Shown here piece by piece: positions 1 through 8,235 of a DNA stretch of 64,000 nucleotides (its first letter is position 1; each line of letters opens with the position of its first letter). A model generated the notes under the pieces. It ran no database searches. It had not been told where the DNA came from and worked only from the letters and a program-made list of their open reading frames with translations. Origin of the DNA: Bradyrhizobium sp. SZCCHNS1050 (GTDB lineage Bacteria; Pseudomonadota; Alphaproteobacteria; Rhizobiales; Xanthobacteraceae); contig NZ_JAUETR010000001.1 in NCBI RefSeq assembly GCF_032484785.1, positions 3,041,501 through 3,105,500 on the forward strand. Reading direction: 5' to 3'. Made by a program: the position numbers and the translations under genes.

Positions 1-1143
1 GTTGACACGATAGTCGGTCGGCGAGGTGTTGATCTTCATTCCCGGTAGCGAGAAGTCGCCGGTTACATCCTTCAGCGACGCCGCCTGCTTCATGACGTTC
101 TCGTGCGTCAGGTTGTCGCCGCACATCTGCAGCACGGTGACCAGGAGCTGCGCGGTCGAATAGCCGTAGGTGTTGAAGTTCGAGTTCTTGTCACCCTCGG
201 GATAATACTTGGCCATGAAATCGAAATAGCGCTTCAGGCCCGGATCGTCCTTCCACTGCGGGTCGAGCGGATCCTTGCCGTAGTTGACGGAGATGACGCC
301 CTTGGCAGCGTCGAGGCCCGCAGGCTGCATGACCGCGCCGACCGAGGTCGCGTTGATGTCGACAATGTGCACGGGGTGCCAATCGAGCTCATGGAGCTTC
401 TTGATCGCCTGCGCGGCTTGTTTCGGCGTCGCGGCCGAGAACAACAGGTCGGCTCCCGCCGACTTGATCTTCAGGATCTGCGAGTCGATGGTCGGATCGG
501 AAACCTCGTAGGAGGCTTCGGACACGATCATCGTCGACGCCTTGTCGCCGAGGCCGGCCTTGATACCGTTCAGGTAGTCCTTGCCGAGATCGTCATTCTG
601 ATAGAGCACGCCGATCTTGGCGTTGGGATGCTCCTTCAGAATATACTGGCCGTAGATGCGGCCCTCGGTGAAGTAGTTGGGATTGTACCCCATGGTCCAC
701 GGGAAGTTCTTGGGGTCCGTGAACTTGGTGGCGCCGGTGGCGGCGAACAACTGCGGCACCTTCTTGGCGTTGAGGTATTTCTGGACCGCGGCGTTGGACG
801 GCGTGCCGATAATCTGGAAGGTCAGCAGAACTCCGTCGTCCTCGACCAGCTTGCGGACCTGCTCGACGGCCTTGGGCGGCGAGTAGGCGTCGTCATACTG
901 GATCAGCTTGATCTTGCGGCCGTTGATGCCGCCCTGCTCGTTGATCATGTTGAAATAGGCGGCCTGGGTCTTGCCGATCGAGGCATAGGCCGAGGCAGGA
1001 CCCGAGAACGGCACCGTCTGGCCGACCTTGATCTCGGTATCGGAGGCGCCGGGATCATACTTCTTCTGGGCCGAGGCTGACGTGACGGAGAGGGTGACGG
1101 CCAAAGCGGCCGCCCCTGCAAGACGGAAATATCCCTGTCGCAT
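1..1143 (-). CDS. Branched-chain amino acid-type ABC transporter substrate-binding protein (3' end outside window)
   Basis: Periplasmic binding protein of the LivJ/LivK type (type 1 fold), which delivers a small solute, in this family often a branched-chain amino acid, amide or aromatic acid, to a LivHMGF-like importer. The reading frame begins at an ATG on the minus strand at 1143 with a Sec signal of about 25 residues ending in Ala-Ser-Ala, then the family start Tyr-Asp-Pro-Gly-Ala-Ser-Asp-Thr-Glu-Ile-Lys. It stays open for 381 codons to the window edge, so the last residues are missing. Partner permease and ATPase genes are not visible. The family is clear; the ligand cannot be told from sequence alone. 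Confidence 0.9.
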   Translation of the reverse strand, partial: MRQGYFRLAGAAALAVTLSVTSASAQKKYDPGASDTEIKVGQTVPFSGPASAYASIGKTQAAYFNMINEQGGINGRKIKLIQYDDAYSPPKAVEQVRKLVEDDGVLLTFQIIGTPSNAAVQKYLNAKKVPQLFAATGATKFTDPKNFPWTMGYNPNYFTEGRIYGQYILKEHPNAKIGVLYQNDDLGKDYLNGIKAGLGDKASTMIVSEASYEVSDPTIDSQILKIKSAGADLLFSAATPKQAAQAIKKLHELDWHPVHIVDINATSVGAVMQPAGLDAAKGVISVNYGKDPLDPQWKDDPGLKRYFDFMAKYYPEGDKNSNFNTYGYSTAQLLVTVLQMCGDNLTHENVMKQAASLKDVTGDFSLPGMKINTSPTDYRVN

Positions 1144-1522
1144 GGGGTCTATCGTTCCTCCTGATTTGTTATGCGGCTGGTCTGCCCGACCGGGGCGCCA
1201 TCGCTGGGAGGGAGTGTGGAGGAAGGGCTGGGCGGACGCAAGGCGAGGGGAGCACGGGTGCGGCGGTTCCGTCGATGTCGCTATGATGAGCCCAACTGGC
1301 TCAACAAGTTCGGTGTCGTCCCGGCCAAGCCCGGCGTCGCGCAGCGACGTCGGGCGCAGAGCCGGGATCCATAGCCACAGGCCGTCGTGTGGCTACGGCT
1401 CGGAGTGGCGATCCTGCCCCAAAACGCTGCCTGGGATTATGGGTCCCGGATCGGCGCCGCGACGCGCTTGTGCGCGTCACGGCTTGTCCGGGACGACACA
1501 GAGGATGGAGATACAGCCCGGC
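1144..1522. other. Intergenic region with a dispersed palindromic repeat
   Basis: This spacer lies between the binding-protein gene start at 1143 and the end of the DUF1304 gene at 1523. It carries the promoter side of the binding-protein gene and the repeat at 1313-1499. No convincing gene was seen; the open frames here lack a recognisable product and overlap the repeat. Confidence 0.6.
1313..1499. repeat. Dispersed palindromic element with gtgtcgtcccgg termini
   Basis: The ends are a perfect 12-bp inverted repeat: gtgtcgtcccgg at 1313-1324 and ccgggacgacac at 1488-1499. Inside is a second inverted repeat, tagccaca at 1372-1379 with tgtggcta at 1388-1395. The same terminal sequence occurs at 6021 and, in a variant form, around the GIY-YIG gene at 56550-56972, so this is a member of a dispersed family. 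It resembles REP or REPIN elements in organisation; no coding sequence is inside. Confidence 0.75.
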
Positions 1523-1888
1523 TCAGCCCGCGAGCCAAACCAGCACCAGGCCGATCGTGGCCGGCACGCTCTGGATGAACAGGATCTTGCGGCTGGCGGT
1601 GGCGGCGCCATAGAGCCCGGCGACGAGCACGCAGAGCAGGAAGAAGATCTTGATCTGGAACGCGAAGGCCGGCGTCGGGTGCGCCAGGCCCCAGAACAGG
1701 CCGGCGGCGAGGAAGCCGTTGTAGAGGCCCTGATTGGCGCCGAGCACCTTGGTCTGCTCCGCGCGCTCCGGCGTGTTGTTGAACGCCCTCAAGCCGGCCG
1801 GTTTGGTCCAGAGAAACATCTCGAGTACCAGAATGTAGACGTGCAGCAGGCCGATCAGCCCGACGACGATGTCTGCAATCAATGCCAT
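1523..1888 (-). CDS. DUF1304 family membrane protein
   Basis: A 121-residue inner-membrane protein of the DUF1304 family (COG3759), function unknown. The start is the ATG at 1888, giving Met-Ala-Leu-Ile-Ala-Asp-Ile; a longer frame from 1987 adds an arginine-rich tail unlike the family. Four hydrophobic segments are visible, and the family feature Asn-Gln-Gly-Leu-Tyr-Asn-Gly-Phe-Leu-Ala-Ala-Gly-Leu is present near the middle. It lies 95 bp downstream of glnD on the same strand, so it may be read through from it, but nothing links the functions. Confidence 0.85.
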   Translation of the reverse strand: MALIADIVVGLIGLLHVYILVLEMFLWTKPAGLRAFNNTPERAEQTKVLGANQGLYNGFLAAGLFWGLAHPTPAFAFQIKIFFLLCVLVAGLYGAATASRKILFIQSVPATIGLVLVWLAG

Positions 1889-1983
1889 GGTTCGGCTCCC
1901 CCAAGCCTGCGTGGGCCGGCGCTGGTGCCGGTCCCCTCGTTCAAATCGAGCTCCCGAGCGGCTCAGGGCCGCGCGATGGTCGC

Positions 1984-4779
1984 TCATGCCGCCGGTTGAG
2001 CGGCCGCGTCGTCATTCGCCAGCAGATGCAGCAGCGCGCTCTTGATCGCGGCCTGCCGGGTCGGCGCGTTGATCTGCGCGCCCAGCAGGTCGGTGACGTA
2101 GAACACGTCGCGGGCGCGTTCGCCGAAGGTCGCGACATGGGCCGAGGCGATGTTGAGATTCAGCTTCGAAATCGCGGTGGTCAGCTCGTACAGCAGGCCG
2201 GGGCGATCCAGGCCGGAGACCTCGATCACGGTGTAGAGCTCCGACCATTGATTGTTGATGGTGACCTCCGGCTCGACCGAGAACGCCTTGTGCTGCTTGC
2301 CCCGCGTCGTCCGCCGCGCCACGGCGTCCGGCAGCCGCAGCTTGCCCTCCAGCACCTGCTCGATGGTCTCGCCGATCCGCGTCGCGCGGCGGCCTTCGTC
2401 CTCGTCGCGCTCATATTCGCGGGAGATCGCGATGGTGTCGAGCGCGCGGCCGTCGGTCGTGGTGTAGATCTGGGCATCGACGATGTTGGCCCCGGCGGAG
2501 GCGCAGGCGCCGGCGATGATCGACAGCAGCCACGGATGGTCCATCGCGAAGATCGTCAGCTCGGTCACGCCGCGCGCCGGATCGAAGCCGACATTGATCG
2601 CGAGCTTGTGCCCGGCATCCTCGCTCGATCGCACGAAGCGGGCATGGCGGATCTTGCGCGGCAGCTCGACCTTGAGCCAGTAGGCCGGATAGTGCCGGCC
2701 GATATAGGTGTTGAGCTCGTCCTCGGGCCAGTCGGTGAAGGCGTTGCGGAATTCGGCCTGCGCCGCGGTGATGCGCTTGGCGCGGTTGACCTCGGAGAAG
2801 CCGCCGGTCAGTACCGGCTCGGTCTCGTAATACAGCGTACGCAGGAGCTGCGCCTTCCAGCCGTTCCAGACGCCGGGGCCGACTCCGCGGATGTCGGCGG
2901 TGGTCAGGATGGTCAGCAGCTTCATCTGCTCGACGGACTGCACCACGGCGGCGAAATTCTCGATCGTCTTGCGGTCCGACAGGTCGCGCGACTGCGCCAC
3001 CGTCGACATCGTCAGATGCTCCTCGATCAGCCAGGCGACCAGTTCGGTGTCGGCATTGTTGAAGCCGAGCCGCGGGCACAGCCGGCGCGCGATCTTGGCG
3101 CCGGCGATGGAATGGTCCTCGGGCCGCCCCTTGGCGACGTCGTGCAGCAGCACGGTGATGTAGATGACAGCGCGGTGCTCGGGCCGGATCTTGCGCATCA
3201 GGTCGGAGGCCAGGGTGAACTCGTCGATGCCGCCGCGCTCGATCTCCTGCAGGAACCCGATGCAGCGGATCAGGTGCTCGTCGACCGTGTAGTGATGATA
3301 CATGTTGAACTGCATCATCGAGACGATGCGGCCGAAGGCGCGAATGAAGTGGCCGAGCACGCCGGTCTCGTTCATCCGCCGCAGCACGACCTCGGCATCG
3401 TTGGAGGTCAGGATCTCCATGAACAGCCGGTTGGCCACGGGATCGTCGCGCAGCTCGGTGTTGATCAGGTTCAAAGAGCGCGTGACCGCGCGCATCGCGT
3501 CGGGATGGAAGGCGAGGTTGTGCTTCTGCGCCAGCCGGAAGATGCGGATCAGATTGACCGGATCGTGCTTGAAGACGTCGGGCGCGGCGAGGTTGATGCG
3601 GTTGTTGTCGACGATGAAGTCGTCGCTCTCCGGCACGCGCCGCCAGGTGGCGCCGGTGGTCAGGCGCGAGATCATCCGGCTCAGCACCGGCGCCGGCTTG
3701 GCCTGCTGGTCCTCGAGCTTGGCGCACAGGATGGCGGTGAGATTGCCGACCTCCTTGGCGACCAGGAAGTAGTGCTTCATGAAGCGCTCGACATCCTGCA
3801 TGCCGGGATGGCTGGTGTAGCCCAGCCGCACCGCGATCTCGCGCTGCAGGTCGAACGACAGCCGTTCTTCCGGACGGCCGCTGACGAAATGCAGGTTGCA
3901 GCGCACCGACCACAGGAAGTCCGCGCAGCGCCGGAAGGTGCGGTATTCATGCGCGTCGAACACGCCGCGCTCGACCAATTCGGCGGTCTCGCGCACGCGG
4001 TAGACGTATTTGGCGATCCAGAACAGCGTGTGCAGGTCGCGCAGGCCGCCCTTGCCGTCCTTGACGTTGGGCTCGACGAGATAGCGCGACTGGCCGCCGC
4101 GGCGGTGCCGCTCCTCGCGCTCGGCGAGCTTGGCGGCCACGAACTCGGCTGCGGTGCCCTGCACCACCTCGCTGTCGAAGCGCGCGACCAGCTCGTCATA
4201 GAGCGGCCGGTCGCCCGCGAGATAGCGCGTCTCCAGGATGGCGGTGCGGATGGTCATGTCGCCGCGCGCCTGGCGGATCGACTCGTCGACCGAGCGGGTC
4301 GCGTGGCCGACCTTCAATCCCATGTCCCACAGCGAGTACAGAATGGCTTCGGCGACCTGCTCGCCCCAGGCGGTCTGCTTGTAGGGCAGGATGAACAGGA
4401 GATCGATGTCGGACTCCGGCGCCATCAGGCCGCGGCCATAGCCGCCGGTGGCGACCACCGCCATGCGCTCGGCGCCGCTCGGCACCTGCGAGCGATAGAG
4501 GTGCTGGGTGGCGGCGGCGTAGAGGATGCGAATGATCTCGTCCTGCACGAAGCAGAGCTGCTCGGCGCAGCGCCGGCCGTGGCGGTCCTTCAACAGTTGC
4601 GCCTGGGCCGCCGCGCGCGCCTTGACCAGCTCGGCCTTGAGGAATTGCACCACGGCGGCGCGGAACATGTCCTCGCGTCCCGAATGCTGCGCGGCCAACG
4701 CGTCGACCGCAGCCGCGATGCCGGCGCTGTCGAAATCGGAAAGGCTATCAGGGTGGGAATGGGGGGCGACGCTGTCCAT
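1984..4779 (-). CDS. glnD: [Protein-PII] uridylyltransferase / uridylyl-removing enzyme
   Basis: GlnD senses glutamine and adds or removes UMP on the PII proteins GlnB and GlnK, setting nitrogen-assimilation genes and glutamine synthetase activity. The 931-residue protein shows the nucleotidyltransferase motif (Gly-Gly-Tyr-Gly-Arg-Gly at 112-117, Asp-Ile-Asp at 124-126), an HD hydrolase motif (Leu-Leu-His-Asp-Val-Ala-Lys) near residue 500, and two C-terminal ACT domains for glutamine binding. All key residues looked for are intact and the length is normal. The start at 4779 gives the usual Met-Asp-Ser-Val N-terminus; the frame could extend to 4863 but that part is not family-like. Confidence 0.96.
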   Translation of the reverse strand: MDSVAPHSHPDSLSDFDSAGIAAAVDALAAQHSGREDMFRAAVVQFLKAELVKARAAAQAQLLKDRHGRRCAEQLCFVQDEIIRILYAAATQHLYRSQVPSGAERMAVVATGGYGRGLMAPESDIDLLFILPYKQTAWGEQVAEAILYSLWDMGLKVGHATRSVDESIRQARGDMTIRTAILETRYLAGDRPLYDELVARFDSEVVQGTAAEFVAAKLAEREERHRRGGQSRYLVEPNVKDGKGGLRDLHTLFWIAKYVYRVRETAELVERGVFDAHEYRTFRRCADFLWSVRCNLHFVSGRPEERLSFDLQREIAVRLGYTSHPGMQDVERFMKHYFLVAKEVGNLTAILCAKLEDQQAKPAPVLSRMISRLTTGATWRRVPESDDFIVDNNRINLAAPDVFKHDPVNLIRIFRLAQKHNLAFHPDAMRAVTRSLNLINTELRDDPVANRLFMEILTSNDAEVVLRRMNETGVLGHFIRAFGRIVSMMQFNMYHHYTVDEHLIRCIGFLQEIERGGIDEFTLASDLMRKIRPEHRAVIYITVLLHDVAKGRPEDHSIAGAKIARRLCPRLGFNNADTELVAWLIEEHLTMSTVAQSRDLSDRKTIENFAAVVQSVEQMKLLTILTTADIRGVGPGVWNGWKAQLLRTLYYETEPVLTGGFSEVNRAKRITAAQAEFRNAFTDWPEDELNTYIGRHYPAYWLKVELPRKIRHARFVRSSEDAGHKLAINVGFDPARGVTELTIFAMDHPWLLSIIAGACASAGANIVDAQIYTTTDGRALDTIAISREYERDEDEGRRATRIGETIEQVLEGKLRLPDAVARRTTRGKQHKAFSVEPEVTINNQWSELYTVIEVSGLDRPGLLYELTTAISKLNLNIASAHVATFGERARDVFYVTDLLGAQINAPTRQAAIKSALLHLLANDDAAAQPAA

Positions 4780-4975
4780 GGATGCAACCGGATATCGAAC
4801 AAGGCCTGTGCTGTCACGAAACTTCCAATGCAACAATCGATCCATGCTGTCATCGGTGCTCACGGGATGATGATCGTTCTGAACGGCGCCGTCGAAAGGA
4901 AAAGCAATTCTCGCGCGCCCCTGGCATAACTCATTGAAACAACAGCAATGTTTCTTGAGGGTTGGAGGGGTGACG

Positions 4976-5950
4976 ATGGGTGGATTGTCGAGGCGCGGAT
5001 TTGCTGCGGTTGCGGCCGTGGTTCTACTGGGATGCGGCGCTGCACGCGCGGCCGAACCGGTGAAGGAGATCCGCTTGGATTGGGCGACCTACAATCCGGT
5101 GTCGCTGGTGCTGAAGCAGAAAGGACTTCTGGAGAAGGAGTTCGCCAAGGACGGCATCAGCATCGTCTGGGTGCAGTCGGCCGGCTCCAACAAGGCGCTC
5201 GAATTCCTCAACGCCGGCTCGCTCGATTTCGGCTCGACCGCCGGCTCCGCCGCGCTGGTCGCCCGGATCAACGGCAACCCGATCAAGTCGGTCTACGTCT
5301 ATTCGCGGCCCGAATGGACCGCGCTGGTCAAGGGCAAGGATTCCAAGATTGCCTCCGTGGCCGACCTCAAGGGCAAGCGGGTCGCGGTGACCCGCGGCAC
5401 CGATCCGCACATCTTCCTGGTGCGCGCGCTGCTGTCGGCGGGCCTCACCGACAAGGACATCACGCCGGTATTGCTGCAGCACGCCGACGGCAAGGCGGCG
5501 CTGATCCGCGGCGACGTCGACGCCTGGGCCGGGCTCGATCCGATGATGGCGCAGGCCGAGGTCGAGGAGGGCGCCAGGCTGTTCTACCGCAAGGCCGACG
5601 CCAACACCTGGGGCATCCTGAACGTGCGCGAGCAGTTCCTGAAGGATAATCCGGAGATCGTCCGCCGCGTGCTCGCCACCTACGAGGTCGCGCGCAAGGA
5701 CGCGCTGGCCAACTACGACGACCTCAAGAAGACCTTCATCGCCGTCACGAAGCTGCCTGAGACGGTGGTCGACAAGCAGCTCAAGGAGCGCACCGAGCTG
5801 ACCCATAGCCGCATCGGCGCACCCCAGCGCGAGTCGATTCTGGCTGCGGGCCTGGCGCTGCAGCAGGCCGGTGTCGTCGATGCCAAGGTGGATGTGAAGG
5901 CCACGCTGGACGCCCTGATCGACGACCAGGTCCCGTTGCCGACGAATTAG
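4976..5950 (+). CDS. ABC transporter substrate-binding protein, sulfonate/nitrate/taurine type (SsuA-like)
   Basis: A 324-residue periplasmic binding protein of the NMT1/SsuA family, which captures aliphatic sulfonates, taurine, nitrate or related compounds. The start at 4976 is preceded by a GGAGGGG ribosome site; an in-frame ATG at 4934 lacks one. The N-terminus has a twin-arginine motif (Ser-Arg-Arg-Gly-Phe) and a hydrophobic stretch ending Ala-Arg-Ala-Ala-Glu, so Tat export is likely; a Leu-Leu-Gly-Cys within the stretch could also act as a lipobox. Its permease and ATPase partners lie at 7387-9020, beyond an IS110 insertion. The ligand is not determined. Confidence 0.88.
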   Translation: MGGLSRRGFAAVAAVVLLGCGAARAAEPVKEIRLDWATYNPVSLVLKQKGLLEKEFAKDGISIVWVQSAGSNKALEFLNAGSLDFGSTAGSAALVARINGNPIKSVYVYSRPEWTALVKGKDSKIASVADLKGKRVAVTRGTDPHIFLVRALLSAGLTDKDITPVLLQHADGKAALIRGDVDAWAGLDPMMAQAEVEEGARLFYRKADANTWGILNVREQFLKDNPEIVRRVLATYEVARKDALANYDDLKKTFIAVTKLPETVVDKQLKERTELTHSRIGAPQRESILAAGLALQQAGVVDAKVDVKATLDALIDDQVPLPTN

Positions 5951-6020
5951 GACTTGCACGGCTCGGGCAATAGGCCGCTGCGCCAAATCGCCTATGCCAA
6001 GAGCCGGCGATCAAAAACCG

Positions 6021-6194
6021 GTGTCGTCCCGGACAAGCTCGCCAACGCGATGGCGTTGGCGGGCGCAGATCCGGCAGACTTTCCAGACACAGGGACCCAT
6101 ACTCCGTGACGCCTGTTGTTGACCACGCTTGAGCGGCATCTCGCTCCACAACGACCGCCGCGGCGTATGGGTCCCTGTGTCTGGAAAGTCTGCC
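6021..6194. repeat. Left part of a dispersed repeat, containing a 30-bp perfect inverted repeat
   Basis: The segment starts with gtgtcgtcccgg (6021-6032), the same terminus as the element at 1313-1499. It contains a perfect 30-bp inverted repeat, 6073-6102 against 6165-6194, around a 62-base loop. An inner pair gccaacgc/gcgttggc lies near 6042-6057. The mirror-image right half expected after 6194 is missing; instead the IS110 element begins. A short matching right terminus, ccgggacgaca, is found at 7295-7305 beyond the transposase. This suggests the insertion went into the repeat. Confidence 0.7.
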
Positions 6195-6200
6195 ATGATG

Positions 6201-6270
6201 ATGGTGGGCGGGAAGCCGTTGGGTCCTTGGCGCTAGACGCCGTGAGCCGGCTCGGTCTCCCGCCCGTTCC
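6201..6270 (+). ncRNA. Candidate IS110 bridge RNA structured core
   Basis: Between the inferred left IS end and the transposase start there is a nested fold: gggcggga (6206-6213) pairs with tcccgccc (6258-6265), agccg (6214-6218) with cggct (6248-6252), and ggcg (6229-6232) with cgcc (6238-6241). IS110-subgroup elements are known to encode their bridge RNA, which pairs with donor and target DNA, in this left end. The fold is seen in sequence; the identity as bridge RNA is inference, and the true transcript ends are unknown. Confidence 0.4.
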
Positions 6271-6335
6271 ATTTATCAACCTGAACAGTTGCACGAGGCT
6301 GCGCCAACAGACCTCGCATCACAGGGACAGGCACC

Positions 6336-7277
6336 GTGATCGTACCTTTTCGTTGCGTCGGAATCGACGTTTGCAAACCCTATCTCGATATTTTTGATGA
6401 AGCCGTGGGGGCGCCGGAGCGCATCGCCAACGGGCCACAGGCCATCACACAGCTGGTGGCGCGTTGGGGATGCGATGTTCTGGTGGTCTTTGAGGCCACG
6501 GGTGTCTACGACCTCGAACTGCGCGAGGCCCTGCGTCGGGCGGGCATCCGCTTTGCGCGGATCAACCCGGCTCGAGCTCGCGATTTCGCCCGCGCCAGCG
6601 GCCAACTCGCCAAGACCGATCCGATCGACGCGCGAACGCTGGCAGCCTTTGGGCGCGCCATGCAGCCAGCCACCGAGCAGGCCATGACGCCTGCCCAAAG
6701 CGCCCTCGCCAGGCTTGCAAAACGGCGGGATCAACTGGTTGCCATGCGCGCCCAGGAAAAGAACCGCCGCAGCGAGGCCGAGGACCGCGCCATGGCCGAA
6801 CGCATCAGCCGCCTGATCGAGGTCCTCAATGACGAGATCGTCGAGATCGAGGCCGAGATCAACGCGCTCATCAAAGCCGAGCCGGTGCTTGCGGAGCAGG
6901 CACAGCTGATGCGCTCCGTGCCCGGTGTGGGACCCGTCGCCTGCATGCAACTCATCACCCAGATGCCGGAACTCGGCCATCTCGGGCCAAAGGAGGTAGC
7001 CGCTCTTGCGGGCCTGGCTCCCTTCAATCGCGATAGCGGGGCGTATCGTGGCAAGCGCAAGATCGGCGGCGGCCGGAAGCGTGTCCGCGACGCCCTCTAC
7101 ATGGCCGCCCTCAACGCCGTCCGCCGCGCCGATCGCTTCAAGATCTTTTACAACCGTCTGCGCCAAGCCGGTAAACCCGCCAAGCTCGCCCTCATCGCCG
7201 TCGCCAGGAAGCTTCTAACCATCCTGAATGCCATGATGCGCGACCGAAAACCTTATGCGATCACTCCATCAACATAA
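6336..7277 (+). CDS. IS110-family transposase (recombinase)
   Basis: A 313-residue IS110 recombinase with GTG start. The RuvC-like DEDD residues are all visible: Asp11 (Gly-Ile-Asp-Val), Glu53 (Phe-Glu-Ala-Thr-Gly), Asp95 and Asp98 (Lys-Thr-Asp-Pro-Ile-Asp-Ala). A coiled-coil linker at roughly 140-190 is followed by the Tnp20 domain with Ser-Val-Pro-Gly-Val-Gly-Pro near 194-200 and the likely catalytic Ser234 (Asp-Ser-Gly-Ala-Tyr-Arg-Gly). The frame is complete and intact, so the element may be active. It reads in the same direction as the transporter genes it separates. Confidence 0.95.
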   Translation: MIVPFRCVGIDVCKPYLDIFDEAVGAPERIANGPQAITQLVARWGCDVLVVFEATGVYDLELREALRRAGIRFARINPARARDFARASGQLAKTDPIDARTLAAFGRAMQPATEQAMTPAQSALARLAKRRDQLVAMRAQEKNRRSEAEDRAMAERISRLIEVLNDEIVEIEAEINALIKAEPVLAEQAQLMRSVPGVGPVACMQLITQMPELGHLGPKEVAALAGLAPFNRDSGAYRGKRKIGGGRKRVRDALYMAALNAVRRADRFKIFYNRLRQAGKPAKLALIAVARKLLTILNAMMRDRKPYAITPST

Positions 7278-7386
7278 CAGTTGCCGGCGCAAGGCCGGGA
7301 CGACAGCGAGTTTTGGGGCGCCGTCCCTGGCCTCCATCGCCATCCGCCCCCACGCCTTGCATTCGCACCCGAGCGCTGTTCTCACT

Positions 7387-8235
7387 ATGACCATGACCGT
7401 CGAACTCCAGGCCCCCGCCGCGGCGGCCACACCGCAGACCGCCAGCCAGCCATGGCTCACGCGGCTGATGCGCCCGCTGCTCGGCTTGCTGCTGCCGCTG
7501 TCGCTCGCACTCGCCTGGGAGCTTGCCGTCCGGGCCGGCTGGTCCAACGGCCGGCTGGTGCCGCCGCCCTCGAAGGTCTTCACCACCATCGCCGAGCTCG
7601 CCCGCTCCGGCGAACTCTCCCGCCACATCACGATGACCTTGACCCGCGTCGGCATCGGCTTCGGCCTCGGCGTCGCCGCCGGCACGCTGCTCGGCGGCAT
7701 CTGCGGCTATTGGGGTTTCGCGCGCCGGCTGGTCGATCCGACGATCCAGGCGCTGCGTGCGATTCCGTCGATCGCCTGGGTGCCGTTGTTCATCTTGTGG
7801 CTCGGCATCTTCGAGACCTCCAAGGTGGCGCTGATCGCAGTCGGCGTGTTCTTCCCGGTCTATCTCGGCCTGACCGGTGCCATTCTTTCGGTCGACCGCA
7901 AGATCGTCGAGGTCGGCCGCGTTTTCCGCCTGTCCGGACCGGCCATGATCCGCCGCATCCTGCTGCCCGCGGTGCTGCCGGCCTATGTGGTGGCGCTGCG
8001 CGTCGGCCTCGGCCTGGGGTGGATGTTCGTCGTTGCCGCCGAGTTCATGGGCGCCTCCGAAGGGCTTGGCTACCTCCTGATCGACGGCCAGCAGCTCGGC
8101 AAGCCGGCACAGATCGTGGCGGCCATCGTCATCTTCGCGATCATCGGCAAGGTCACCGACTGGCTCCTGGAGATATCAACCGCGCCGCTGTTGCGCTGGC
8201 AGGACAGTTTCGCGCGCCAGAGCGGGGCGGCCTGA
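7387..8235 (+). CDS. ABC transporter permease, SsuC/TauC type
   Basis: A 282-residue inner-membrane permease of the BPD_transp_1 family for sulfonate/nitrate/taurine-type importers. It has about six membrane segments and an EAA-type loop near residue 200 that contacts the ATPase. The ATG at 7387 is chosen since upstream codons lie in the repeat and IS right end; a second in-frame ATG follows two codons later. It overlaps the ATPase gene by one base (TGATG). With the binding protein at 4976 it would form one importer; the IS110 insertion now separates them, so its promoter may be new or supplied by the element. Confidence 0.9.
   Translation: MTMTVELQAPAAAATPQTASQPWLTRLMRPLLGLLLPLSLALAWELAVRAGWSNGRLVPPPSKVFTTIAELARSGELSRHITMTLTRVGIGFGLGVAAGTLLGGICGYWGFARRLVDPTIQALRAIPSIAWVPLFILWLGIFETSKVALIAVGVFFPVYLGLTGAILSVDRKIVEVGRVFRLSGPAMIRRILLPAVLPAYVVALRVGLGLGWMFVVAAEFMGASEGLGYLLIDGQQLGKPAQIVAAIVIFAIIGKVTDWLLEISTAPLLRWQDSFARQSGAA

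Larger units (their letters stand above)
6195..7284 (+). mobile_element. IS110-family insertion sequence (ends approximate)
   Basis: The element comprises about 140 bp of structured non-coding DNA (6195-6335), the transposase gene 6336-7277 and a very short right end. A long left non-coding end and short right end fit the IS110 subgroup rather than IS1111. No terminal inverted repeats are visible, as usual for this group. The left boundary is inferred from where the palindrome at 6073-6194 stops being continued; the right boundary is set just before the repeat fragment at 7295-7305. A 9-base match, aacagttgc, occurs at 6284 and 7276 and may be chance. Confidence 0.75.

Noticed and set aside
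1028..1999. Open frame of 323 codons covering the spacer and DUF1304
   Set aside because: It crosses a repeat and lies opposite DUF1304, and resembles no known protein.
1882..4929. Open frame of about 1015 codons on the plus strand across glnD
   Set aside because: It is the antisense shadow of glnD, caused by high GC; the minus-strand product has all GlnD motifs.
6284..7284. Direct 9-base match aacagttgc at both sides of the transposase gene as IS ends
   Set aside because: It would leave the structured left end outside the element; a match of this size could arise by chance.
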